From the NCBI RefSeq assembly GCF_004379255.2, contig NC_056045.1, forward strand, positions 9,699,593 through 9,763,592: a stretch of DNA of 64,000 nucleotides. Reading direction: 5' to 3'. The notes under the pieces were generated by a model, which was not told the origin of the DNA, did no database searches, and saw nothing but the letters and a program-made list of their open reading frames with translations. This DNA is from Salvia splendens (lineage: Eukaryota > Streptophyta > Magnoliopsida > Lamiales > Lamiaceae). Position 1 is the first letter of the stretch; every line of letters begins with the position of its first letter. Below are positions 12,250 through 23,802 of this stretch, piece by piece. The position numbers were made by a program, and so were the translations under genes.

Positions 12250-14705
12250 ATATTAAATTTTTAGTAGTAATTTTAAGAGAATAAAAAAAATTATTTACCT
12301 TGATAGGGGCTTGGGCCCTTGTGGAACATGCTTATTGTAAGCCTTTCGGTATTACTCAGAAATCAGTGTCAAATTAATTTTTTTCTCTACAACATGAAGA
12401 AATGATTGCATGTGAGTTCATGTTCTATAATGATAGGCAAGCAAATCATTTATACATTGTCATACTATCTCTGAATTTGCCTAATTAAGGGACAACTGAC
12501 TGAGACTGTCTTGTAATTCAAAATTAATTTTGATTCACTCCACTCGTGAATTTTATAGTAACTGGCTTCTAAATTCCTAGACTTTTATGGAATTCTACTT
12601 TTGCATACATCCTCTAAAACTTTTTATCACGAAAATATTGAGTGACTGTAAAATCAGAACAAATCAATAATTTAGTAGTAATTTTTATATAAGTTTTATG
12701 CAAAATCAAAATATTACGAAAATATTATAATTTTATAGACAAATAACCCTTAAATTTATGATGATTCGACTCATTACTACGTCATAATGTTTTCTACGTC
12801 ATATTATTCTCTTTAGTATTTTACTATCTTTTAAAAAAATGAAAAAAAATCTTTTTTTATGCTATTTTTCCCCCATGTTATGGGTTGATTTCTGTCTCAC
12901 CCATTTCTATTAATAATACATGATATATATTGAAAAATATTCAACAATTTAAAATTGGTTTTAATAGAGATTTAACAGTTTTATAAAATTAATGAGGTTT
13001 ATATATGTTATTTTTGAGAAGATAGTCTAAGGTCTCATTGTACAGGTGTTATATGTGGTGAAGTTAATTTCTCCAAACTTTAGGGATTAATTAATGTACA
13101 TAAGAATTAACGAAATCCACATGGTATATCCATGTGAAAGTCGACAGAGGATATTGTTATCAAGATATTACCATGTGGCATGGTTCCACAATTCCACGAG
13201 CACAAACTTTATTTGACCACAAAATGGTGTAGATACATACCAATCATTATCTACTAATTCAATTTTGTTGACAAGTGCACAAAAAGGATTACGACTCAAC
13301 TGAAATGAGTTGATGGAGAAGAGAGTGGATTTAGGAGAATGAGGCAATTAGATATGGGTGGGTCGGGTCGGGTCGGGTCTGTCCTCACAAAATAAGACTT
13401 GTGCCTCTTCCTTGATAATCCGAGTTGGGCCGAGTTCTAACTTTTAATGGGCTGGAGTGGGCCGCCCATTTCTCTTGTCTTTGATTTCGGATTTAATTAA
13501 ACCCAATTGAATAAACTCTTAAGTTTAATTAAGCTGCAATAAATTAAACAACCTGATTTAAACAATCTTATTTAGTTAGACCCAGTATAATTGAATCTCC
13601 CGATTCAGTTAAACCTGAAGTAATTAATCTCTTAACTATTTAGTCCAAATAACTAAATACAGAATTTCTAAAATTTCTAAAGCAAACTGAGAGAAAAATG
13701 TAAATGTGTAGTGTAACTAAATAAAAAGAGAAAAAGAGTTGAATATTTTAATTGGAGAGAGAACAAAAAGAGTGGTTGAACGTATTAATGAATGAAAAAA
13801 AGTTGTTTTATTATTTTCAAAAAATAGAAACGTATTATTTTATTTGACAAAAACAAAAAATAATTGTATCATCTTATTCGAAAAGGACGGAATAGTATTT
13901 TGTGCTACAAAATTTTTACTACTGTATTTTTTTTATCGTTGAATGAAAGCAATAATTTATTGTTTGTAGTCCAAACAAAATCGATAGGGGTTATAAGTTC
14001 GATGTCGACATACGATGTGATATGCGTTCTAATTAATTATTATTTCTTCGAACGTCTAACATTAAATAATGGGTAGTGTAAAGTCCGCGGATCAGTAATC
14101 CATAATTAAAAAATTTTCATATGATTTTATCCTTTTTATAATAAATCTTGGTTCCAAGAAAAATGATATCTTCCTTAGACGATACATTATTTATGCAATT
14201 TTATTTATATATTAAATAAATAGAATAAAGTGTAAGAACAATGAAATAAAATAAAATAAAAATAAAGCTATTTCTGTTTAGTAATTGATCATCTTTGTTA
14301 AAATAAATAAAAAAGAAATTGAGCCATCTTCGATTGAACGGAGGAAGTACTTGTTTTTATCGCTTCTTTGTTTAAGAAATAATACTCACATTTCATCATT
14401 GATTCACTTAATTATTTTGTTCCATAGGTTTCACTTTTTATTTTTGTTAACTAAAATACACAATTATTTAATATTGTAAAAATAAAAAGTTACATAATTA
14501 AAATTCTAAAATTACCCAACATTAAAGGCTTCTATCTCACACCCAACTCTCTTCGAGTCCTCAAATCAGTCAGCAATGCGACTCCAATTGTTTTAGGGTG
14601 TAATTTCTCACGTTGCTTGGTCCAAATATCCAAATAGAGGGCATTTATTCAATGAATTGGCATGTTCGCGAACAATGAGCATTTGGCGAGAATCGTCGGC
14701 TCTTG
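12250..14705. other. AT-rich intergenic stretch
   Basis: No supported gene. A short GGGTC run lies at 13356-13380. The stretch 13728-13862 is related to 18038-18165 (both contain AGAGAAAAAGA, TATTTTAATT and a TTTTCAAAAAATAGAAA-like core), so it is a dispersed repeat, probably a MITE arm. The short open frames at 13864-14076 and 14285-14479 have no recognisable features. Confidence 0.5.
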
Positions 14706-15044
14706 CACTACAAAAAAAAGACGCTCATAGTGATGGAATTAGTGATAGCGACCAACAGCTCAAGAACTTGTGACGGATAAATGACTTGAAAGCGTCAGTC
14801 ACTAATTAGTGACAGATAAGTCCGTCACTGATGCGAAACTTACCATGGCAGCCGCCTACGCTATACGTCATTGAGTGGGTTAGTAACTTTAGTGACGGAC
14901 AAAGCGGTCAGTAAAAATTTTTAGGGACAATCTTTTTAATGATGGATCCGTCGGTACTGAATTTTTACTAACCGTGTGAAGTGAAGAAATTTCGCTGATT
15001 AGTGATGGATAATTCCGTAAATAAATCGTGAGTTTTTTGTAGTG
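14706..15044. mobile_element. CACTA-type MITE
   Basis: The ends are CACTACAAAAAAA and TTTTTTGTAGTG, the terminal inverted repeat of CACTA (CMC) elements. Subterminal GTGACGGA and TCCGTCAC motifs recur in both orientations. The flanking triplets are TTG and TTA, a near match to a 3-bp duplication. At 339 bp it has no transposase and is non-autonomous. Confidence 0.85.
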
Positions 15045-15448
15045 TTATTCGTGCCTTCACCGCTTCGTTCCAATCGGACGGTGTCGAAGCTTCGGGCTCA
15101 TCGCCCCTTACTCGCACCGATGGATTGAGCCTCGCCACTTATCGAATATTGGCCTGAGAAAAGGGGATAAAATGAAAAAAATGAAAAAAGGTTCAAAAAA
15201 AAATACAAGTTTTTCACCAATATACATCGTGCATTCACCAAATAACAAATATATAGTTTACGCTTTGGGCGTGATTGGTTTGTCTTATAAAGTTCCTAAC
15301 TGGGCTACCCAGATATAGTTTACTTAAATAACATAAAAACGTATTATTTGTTTTCATGGCATAATGATTTGTTAAACTAAATACTGCCCCCTATATTCTG
15401 CTGTAGTTGAGTCATTTCATTTTCTGTACTCATTTTGGAAAAATCATA

Positions 15449-15636
15449 CTCCCTCCGTCCCTAAAGAATATACACTTTGGTTTCAGCACGAGTTTTAATG
15501 CAAAATTGGGAAAGTAAGAGAGAGGTAGAGAGAAAAAAATAATTAAAGTATTGTTAGTGGATAATGGGTTCCACCTCATTAGAGTTAAAAGAGTTTTCAA
15601 AATTGGAAATTTCATATTCTTGTGGGACGGATGGAG
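15449..15636. mobile_element. Stowaway-like MITE
   Basis: Inverted ends CTCCCTCCGTCCC and GGGACGGATGGAG with TA on both sides. The interior contains CACGAGTTTTAATGCAAAATT, a segment also seen in several other MITEs of this window (35050, 37420, 39680). Confidence 0.85.
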
Positions 15637-15680
15637 TAATAAGTACTCTGAAACTAGCTTCTTTATGCATGCACTGAAAA

Positions 15681-17360
15681 TGATAATAGATAAGATTGCA
15701 GACCGGTCAAGCAGGCTGACTAGTCCAAACTGATCACACAGACTCCCTAGATCTATCTACGTGTCGTCGGACGCGCAATCCTAAGCTACCTTCAAAACCT
15801 TAACCCACAAGATGTTAAAACTTAGCACAGGGAAGTAAGGATCGAATCCCACAACGATGGATGTGTGAAGTATGTGTTGGGGACATTTTGAGAGGTTTGG
15901 CTGCTGCCACGCAACTAAAGTGGGTTAAGTATTATCTACTTTACTTAGAAGACTGAACATGAGACTCTACCTAAACTGTTCAACTAGACGGAAACATGAA
16001 CAACGACTAAACATGAACAAATATTTAAATCTAAGGTAAGGCAACTAGGAACACCTGTACCTAAAAGATCAAACTGAAAACTTTCCTAAAATAGGCAAAC
16101 AAGATGTAAAAGCGAGTGGTTATTTCTCAAACTAGCTGGGTTGGCAGAAAAAGATGTAAAAAGCAAAAACATAAAGCAACTTCAAATCTGAACCTCTAAC
16201 TACCTCCTATTCATCTTCTTCATGTAACTAAGCTAAAACAGAACAAAAACAGAGCATTGAAACACCAATTACGCAGAAAAACAGAGCATGCTCCAAACGA
16301 AACACGAACGAGAAATTTAAGCTAAGAACTGCTGGATCTACGCTAACTGATCAACTAAAGCGACGAACAAGCTGAAACGAGCCATAGTCATGCAATTCCA
16401 AAACAGAACATACCCTACGAGATCTAACTCTAACTAACATGGATCTACGAAATCAGACGTTAACAAGCTAGCTCTAAGAGGTCCTAACAACTACCAATTG
16501 CGAAAAGCATCCAACAAATATGAACAAAGCTCAACATCATGAGATCCAACAAAAAACTTCAACATGAGCTAGATCTAGAGGTCCTAAACAACTACCAATT
16601 GCGAAAAGCATTCAACAAACCATAAACAAAACTCAATATCACTAGATCCAACAAACACTCCCATAACTTCAAAAAATAACCAGATCCAAACTTCTCACGT
16701 CAATATTCAAATCCAACAATGAAATACCAAAAGATCTTTAAGCTAAGATCTTCGAAACTACGAAAACACTTGAGAAACAGAACTGAACGATGCAAAACAT
16801 AAATGAGATTATTGTATCTTCGCTCCTCGGAGTGGTGGAACTACAACGGAACGGTTGAAATGGCTGGAACTAAGGTGCACCCCCCCTCCGAGATAGGAGG
16901 CAGAGAGCAATCTGGAGTTGAGTGGACTTGCACCTAAGAACTCTCTCTAAGGCCTAAGCACTAGTGTGTGTGACCGTGTGTAGAATGGTTAGCTCCCTTG
17001 TAGCTACCTCCCCTCTTCAATGTTTTTCCCTTTATATAGGACGACTCCAAGCTCAAATCCCTAGGGTATATCCTTCATGATTTGACATTTGTACCCTTAA
17101 AATAAAGGGTATCTTCGAATTCTCTCTCATCTGTCCTACTCTTTGCAATGCCTGCTCCTTTGGATAACCTCCACTTGATCAGTTGAGCTGCTTTTCTGCA
17201 TTTTCACTCCCTTTTGCTCAATTTGCATCTTCTCGGTTAGTTGACACAAGCTAACTGATCCAGTAGGCACCTTGTACACTTGCACTCATTGTTTGCGCAT
17301 TATCTCCCCCAGAAGCACGTAAAATCACCCAAAAGCCGATGCATGAAACAAACCTTATCA
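15681..17360 (-). mobile_element. Athila-like LTR, probably solo
   Basis: Shares its layout with the probable Athila LTR at 54790-57573: the GATCGAATCCCACA motif, a GGTTTGG...CCACGC stretch just after it, a long run of oligo-like repeats, and a minus-strand TATA region (TATATAAAGGG, near 17030). TG and CA occur at the chosen ends, but no target duplication was found and the boundaries are approximate. An imperfect tandem duplication of about 100 bp with the core CAACTACCAATTGCGAAAAG lies at 16478-16680. No gag or pol follows, so a solo LTR or a remnant is inferred. Confidence 0.5.
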
Positions 17361-17362
17361 TA

Positions 17363-17561
17363 CTCCCTCCGTCCCACTCTAAGTGAACCATTTTCCTTTT
17401 TGGAATGTCCAATTCTAAATGACTCATTTCTAAAAATAGAAACATCACTCTCTACTTTTTCCCCTCTATTACTTTATTCTCTCCACTTAACTCACAAAAC
17501 AACACTACATAAAATCTCGTGCTGGAATAGAAATGCTCCACTTAGAGTGGGACGGAAGGAG
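17363..17561. mobile_element. Stowaway-like MITE
   Basis: Ends CTCCCTCCGTCCCACTCTAA and TTAGAGTGGGACGGAAGGAG form a nearly perfect inverted repeat with TA on both sides. It lies directly against the right end of the Athila-like LTR. Confidence 0.9.
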
Positions 17562-17564
17562 TAG

Positions 17565-18770
17565 TTAAAATAAAGAGTAAAGTAAGTGATAGAATACGGT
17601 AGATAAGAGTCTTATCCACATCATTTTTCTATAACGAGTGCAAAAAATGAAATGACTCAACTACCGCGAAACAGAAGAAGTATAAAAGTTTAAGGAAAAC
17701 TGTCTCCATTCCGATTAAAATATTACATTTCTTAGTTAGTAAATGAGGTTAAAAGTTGTTGGTTTTCCACTTGTTCATATTAATTTTGGTTTAGTTTCGA
17801 TTGCATGGATACACCCGACCTATGGTACGTCCAGTTTACTTGTTCTTGATCTAATTTTGAATCAAAGTCATTTTTGGGCTTGGATCATATTTTAGAACTA
17901 TATATATTCTGATTCTATTTACGGGTTGGGGGTCTGCTTAAACCCCCCGCTTATACTGGGTGTCTTTTATTAAAAAAAAATTGTTGGTTAATAATGTGTT
18001 CAATTAGAGAGAAAAAATTTAGGTGTGCCTGTTACATGCAAAGAGAAAAAGAATTGGATATTTTAATTAGAGAGAAAAAGTGGTTAAATGTATTAATTGG
18101 GGAGAGAAAGTTCTTTTATTGTTTTCAAAAATAGAAATACATCATCTTATTTGGGACAAATTAAAAAAGAATGTACGTAATCTTAGTTGGGATTGAGGTA
18201 GTAATATTTATTAAAAATATGTATAATGGAATTGTTACGGACTCAATGTCCTATATAAATTGTAAGAGCAATATAACATTGGAGCTTTCATTGAGAATTC
18301 AAATGACTCATAGTGGTAGCGTGCGGAAGAAAGCAGTGTGTAAGAGTTTAGTATATTAAACATCTTTCATATGTTTGTTTGTATATTAATAAATCATTTA
18401 TCCATTTTTACCATATTTATGAGAATGACTCTTTGTTACAGTGTGTTCTACTTATGCATTTTATTATAAAATTAATATATGAAAGTGGGACACATATTTC
18501 ACTAACTTTTTCAATATATATTCTTTTATAAAACTCTTGTTGGAATCAAAGTGAATAATTATTAGGGAGGAGAAGAAGTACTTTTTATTCATAATGACAA
18601 GAATAAATAGCAACTCTATTTAAGTCAGACTTGAAAATTTCAATAAGAAAAACTTTATAAAAAAATGTTAATGAAATTCAACCTTAAAATATTCGAACTC
18701 AAAAGGACCTATCCCTTTCTGGCTCCATCTCTACAAATGACTAATACATGTACGACGTTATATTTGTTAT
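17565..18770. other. Intergenic, no gene seen
   Basis: AT-rich. It contains a dispersed repeat copy at 18038-18165 (related to 13728-13862). No open frame has convincing coding features. Confidence 0.5.
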
Positions 18771-18787
18771 ACTCCCTCTGTCCCGGT

Positions 18788-19589
18788 TAGGGGTGCAAAT
18801 TTAGTTCTCGGGTTTCGGGTATACCCGATCCCGATCCAATATTCGGCGAGTTTTGGGTGCCGAAACCCGAAATTATGGGTTCGGGTACGGTTTAGATAGT
18901 TAATGTTAGGATTTTTCGAGTTTAGGGTACCCGACTAATACCCGATTAAACCAGTATTGTGATAAATATTTTTATTTTTGTATAGGACCTACGACCCGTA
19001 TGGTAAATTTATTTAAACACATTTAGATATATGAATGTTTTTAGTATACTGCAACCCGATATGGTTGCTTTGATATTTTATTGTTCTATTATCTAGAGAT
19101 GTGTTCTGTTTTATTTAAATATCATGTTGCATTATTTATGTTCTTACTTGTTATCTTTTCAATATATAGTCATGCTTTCTCCATTTTATTTACATGTTTA
19201 TTTAAATCTTAAAAATTTATTTTAATCTCTTTTGAGTTTCAATTTATGCTGAAAATTTCTTTATTTTAAAATTAAGTACTCGACCCTAATGTCATAGAAT
19301 CATAATATAGCTAAAGCATTAAAATTGCGGTTTAAACTTAATAGTCAATAAATAGTAGTATTGTGTTATTTTTAATAATTTCTATTCTCATCACAATATA
19401 ATTTATAAATAAATTTGAAATATAATAATTTCGGGTTTATGAGTACTCTATTAGTTGGGTTCGGGTACACGCATCGGGTATTAGGGTACCCGAATTCACA
19501 TAGGGTCGGGTATTGGGTATGATATTTCGGGTTCGGGTACCTGAATTTTCGGGTTTGGATACCCGCGAGTACCCGAATTTGCAGGCCTA
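18788..19589. mobile_element. Non-autonomous hAT-like element inside a Stowaway
   Basis: Terminal repeats TAGGGGTGCAAATT and, on the other strand, TAGGCCTGCAAATT agree at 12 of 14 positions. Both subterminal regions are packed with GGGTACCCG and CGGGTTCGGG motifs. The flanking 8-mers GTCCCGGT (18780-18787) and GTCTCAGT (19590-19597) match except for two C/T-type transitions, as expected of an aged target duplication. The left flank (18772 on, CTCCCTCTGTCCC) is a Stowaway end, so this element interrupted a MITE. Confidence 0.7.
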
Positions 19590-19597
19590 GTCTCAGT

Positions 19598-20881
19598 TAT
19601 GATGATTTCTTTCTTTTTCACATGTATTTTGAAAAAATGATAATAAATAATTAAATTAGAGAGAAAGTAATGTAAGAGATAGAATAATATAGAGAAGAGT
19701 CTCTATTACATCATTCTCTCTTACTTTAACTTCTCTTCACTTCCACTTTAATTATTTATTGTTATTTTCTTAAAATAATTGTGAAAAAAGAAATGAGTAT
19801 CTTAATAATATACTCCGTATTCAATTTCAATAAGATCTCTCATTCTTTTCCAAAGATCCTATCAAATCATTCACTTTGTGAACTCGAATTTCGCAAACAA
19901 AAATGGTGCGGAAGTCTACAAATATTAAATAAAGGTAGTGATCTATAAATGTAATTAATATTGATTGATTTGAAGTTGCTTAATCTAATAAATGCACAAT
20001 TTAGTAATTAATCTAGATAAAATTTAAATGAATTAATAAAATATAAATACAAACAAACGGCCCTTGCGACATTTCCACTTTTCTAATTCTTTGACTAAAA
20101 TAAACTCCAACTTAACTTTCGATTCAATTCTTAATTTAGTATACCAAACTGTTAAAATAAATCTGATTCTAAGTTCTCAATTTAGTGATTAACTATCTAA
20201 CAAAACATTGATATTTTTTTGATAAAAATTAATATACGCGAAATTTTAAGATTAAATTGTTGCTAATAACGAGTCCAAGCTTATTGCCTATGTTGTGACT
20301 GAAATGTGACTTATTAACATGGTACAAGAAAGTGTTGTAATTGAAATGTAACTTCAAGAAAGTGTTATAATTGAAATATGACTTAATAATATACTACAAT
20401 AAAAATGAAATTGTGACTTGAAATACTGGTGAAGTGTGAGTTTATTTTGCAAATTTGTAATCATGCCATGTGGTATTACTATTAACGGACTAATGTTGTC
20501 TTTATTTGGATTCAAATTTAAATTTTCGGATTTAGATGGATTCCTACATGAGTCGTGAAAACTATGCCAAATTCCAAGAATATTTTTTTGAAAACTCCTA
20601 TATTTATTTTTATTCGTTAAATATGCATACAGATTACAGGCTGGAGCGTGTCTACAACTAATATCTTCAATTTTCCATTACAATATTTTGCAAATATTAT
20701 TGCAAAAATCAAAACAGAATAAACCATAAACGGCTACTTAATAGTACTACTACTGTTCTCCTTAATTTCAAATACTCACACTTTCCCTCCCACATTTATA
20801 TTCGAATTTTATTCCCAAATCCACACTCTAAATTGCAATTTTTCCAAACCAAAAATTAAATTTTGTGCATCGAAAAAGCTA
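19598..20881. other. Intergenic and upstream region of the coiled-coil gene
   Basis: The first 200 bases look like the remainder of the interrupted Stowaway. The rest is AT-rich, with short imperfect repeats of a GAAATGTGACTT type at 20290-20420. The last 100 bases should hold the core promoter and 5' leader of the gene at 20882; no clear TATA box was assigned. Confidence 0.45.
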
Positions 20882-23155
20882 ATGGATTGGAACGACGGCG
20901 AATCAGGCTTCGCCGCCGCCTTCCCCCCCTCATTGGTCTCACTAACCCCATTCCCCTCGCCCACGCCGCGCCGCCTCTCCAGCTGCTTCACGCAGCCGGC
21001 TGCGCCGGTCCGATCGAAACGGCGCCTGGCGTGGGTGTCCCTCCAGGGGCGCCTCGTCGGAGCCGAAGAAGCCAGCTCGGCCAAGACTGTCGACCCCAGC
21101 GGCGTCCTCACCGCCAAAGAGGCCGCCGCGTGGGAGCTTTTCACTCCAGCTCAGCGTGTTTTGACCGTCGCCGTCGTCGGAGCTGCAGCCAGTGATTCGA
21201 AGAAGAATGAGCAGATTTTTAATTTGAAAAAATCGGTTCAACTCAGGGTTAGTTGGATTTGATTTTAATTTTTTTTTTTCAGTTTTATTAATGAAAGTGG
21301 ATACGTTTTTGAATTATTGATGGCTGAAAAAATAAATAATTGAGTTTGCAACTGTTTAAATCATGCGTTATAGTAAAAGTTAATTATTGAATGTAATCAA
21401 TTTAGGTTTCTTGGAACTTCAATTCATCGCTGCTTTTCTTCTTTTTATAAGCATTTTCCTCCTTTGATTCATCTACCATGTGTATGTGTGAAATGTCATA
21501 AAAGTAGAATTATAATTATATGCTTCTGAGTAGGCAGATGATCAAAGTATAACTACTCATAAATGCATAATAAGAGAACACGAATTTAGTTAATGGAGTA
21601 TAATATATAGTGAAGTATTTACTACTTGAAATATTTAGGTTACTATAGTGGCGTTTTGGTTCATTCCGTGTTTCTAATTCGTGTTGTGAACTAAAATGCC
21701 TTTACAGGCCTTTATAGTAAACTAAATCGCTCTTATAGTGAACTAAATTCGTGTTCTCTAGTTATGCATTTAAGTAGTGGTCGCCCTATATCACTACTCT
21801 TGGAGTATAATTTGTTTGCTTGGTACGGAAGATAGACAAGACAATACATGATCAAAACACACATTTAGTTCATTTTAGGTTATATAACTCCAAGATATAT
21901 GAATTATCATTGACTGATTAATGCATTCTGTTTCCTATAAACAATTTTTTCCAGGATCAAGTGCTCTCTGGCATGCAGAAAAAGCTGGACAATCTATGTG
22001 AGCAGCTGAGTTATTTCAAGGATCAGCCTGAAGTAGAGGCTTTACCAACAATGGAATGTGGTTGTAAGCTTAAACATCATAGCCTCACACCTAATGATTC
22101 TTTGGTAAAATCTTGTACATTGATGGATTGTTTTTGCATCTTATAATGTGATACTAATTTTCTAGTAAATTGGGGGTTTTGTTTTCAAGTTCAACACATC
22201 AGCCAAAGGATCAAATGGGGATGAGGAGTTCAAGTACAAACTGCCAATATCAAACCAGGCTGAGCCGGACGAGCGCCGGATGTCTGATTTGTCTGATTGG
22301 GCTCCCAGTGTCACATCTTCTGTTGATATTGAGGTATATACATGAGCCTTTAAATCCATATTTAAGAGTAAGAAGTGATCAGTTAATATTCTTACGCAAA
22401 TCGTAAAATGGTCATAAAAAAAAAAATATATTCTTACGCGCTTCTCTCGCAGTTGGACGGTTTAGCGCTAGTACATGATATCGACGACTTGAAGAAAGAA
22501 TGCGAGGAAAAGGATGCTACCATCAAGGAACTGTCTACTCATCTTCGGTCATCTGAAGTCCTGAGTTCAAAGGTTACTTACATTTTCCAGTGGTTTCGCT
22601 TGTGTTTGTTCCATCGTTTACAATTCTTTATGACAAATTTATCCAACTTTTGCAGAGGATTATGGAATTGGAAGACATCATTCGACGCAAGAATATGATC
22701 ATCAACAAGCTTCGGAAAGACATAGTAACTTTGGAGCAGAAGGTAAAGAACCATGATTTTTCTTTGTAAGGCAAACATATATGCTTCATGTTTGTTTGAC
22801 GAATCGTGCGTAGGTAGTGGGCCTAACAAGGCGCCGAAGACAGTCTTTCCCCGCAGCAAGTACAGATCATGTGCAGCATCTTCCTACATTGACAGATAAT
22901 GTGCTTTATGATATGGACAGCACCACAGATCCTTCGTCTTCAGATTCGGACAGCATTCCCAGGAATCGAACACAACAAATCAGTGAGCAGAAAGGCGCCA
23001 AGGGAGAGGTGAAATGTGATCTTGCTAAGAGTTCACCTTTGGTTCCACAAAGTCTGAAAAAGAAGAACTCGTTTAGTCCAAATACGACGACGACTGAGAT
23101 GAGAAGCGGGAGACGACCTCCTATAAAATCCAAGGAACTAAAGAGATGGATGTAA
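20882..23155 (+). CDS. Plant coiled-coil protein, function unknown (402 aa, 6 exons)
   Basis: Exons at 20882-21247, 21955-22104, 22190-22333, 22453-22572, 22656-22742 and 22814-23155. All five introns are GT-AG and phase 0, and the joined frame is open throughout. Exon 1 is GC-rich and Pro/Ser/Ala-rich, with a WELFTPAQR segment near its end. Exon 2 has a helical MQKKLDNLCEQL segment. Exon 3 is acidic and ends DWAPSVTSSVDIE. Exons 4 and 5 (residues about 225-295) form a coiled coil, with DDLKKECEEKD and MELEDIIRRKNMIINKLRKD. The C-terminus is Ser-rich and then basic, ending KELKRWM. No signal peptide, membrane segment or catalytic motif is seen. I do not recognise the family well enough for a name; a scaffold or cytoskeleton-related role is conceivable but unsupported. 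A MITE sits in intron 1. Confidence 0.9.
21541..21812. mobile_element. MITE in intron 1 of the coiled-coil gene
   Basis: Inverted arms: AGAGAACACGAATTTAGTT (about 21572-21590) matches the reverse of AACTAAATTCGTGTTCTCT (about 21742-21760), with ACTACT and ATGCAT motifs outside. The CTAGAGAACA core resembles the end of the TIR element at 49807. The insertion is intronic, so the reading frame is untouched. Confidence 0.65.
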
Positions 23156-23802
23156 TGACTTAATCTTTTATTAGGCCATTGTTAGTAACATGTTGGATTT
23201 TCTTCATGGTATCATCTCGATTATGAGGAAATGATCCCCCACGAGCCCTACCGGGACAACTTCTCGTTCCTAGTGAAGGGAACTAAACAGTTTCCATATA
23301 AGGCTATCATTTTAAATTTTTAAATAATAGAATAAATACATAATTTATTAATTGGCTAACACATGGAGTAGGGGTGTGGATTTAGAATTGAAACCTTCAA
23401 TTTCAAAACGAAAACGCATGGACAAACTCATCAACATATCATAACTTAAAACACAACAATTAATCATCTACGAAATTGGCCCCGGTAAACAAATGTGTTT
23501 AATCATGACTCATCGTAAAAATTAAGCAATACTACTAGACTTGTCCTTCGATTAGAAAACTACTTGTGATGTCGCTTTAATTGCAATACTATTACTTATA
23601 TACTCCATATTACTTGGTTTGAAACTTTAATTTTTTATTTTAAGAAAACTACTTTGAAATTTCTAAAAAAAATCCTTAACCACACACCGACCTCCATATC
23701 TACCATCTTATTAAATCATTCTCCCTCTCTCTCACCAAGAACCTTCCATCCCCTATAAAAATCCCTCCTAATAAAATTGAATCAAAACACGCAACACAAC
23801 TC
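23156..23802. other. Intergenic between the two convergently unlinked genes
   Basis: 3' flank of the coiled-coil gene and 5' flank of the next. A TATAAAAATCC motif at about 23754-23764, roughly 40 bases before the ATG at 23803, together with CT-rich CTCTCTCTC at 23720-23740, is a plausible core promoter and leader. Confidence 0.45.

Noticed and set aside
12079..12264. 61-codon plus-strand frame
   Set aside because: Lies in the arm of a foldback MITE; no coding features.
20809..21241. Four overlapping open frames on both strands over exon 1 of the coiled-coil gene
   Set aside because: GC-rich sequence leaves several frames open; only the 20882 frame joins in phase to all later exons.
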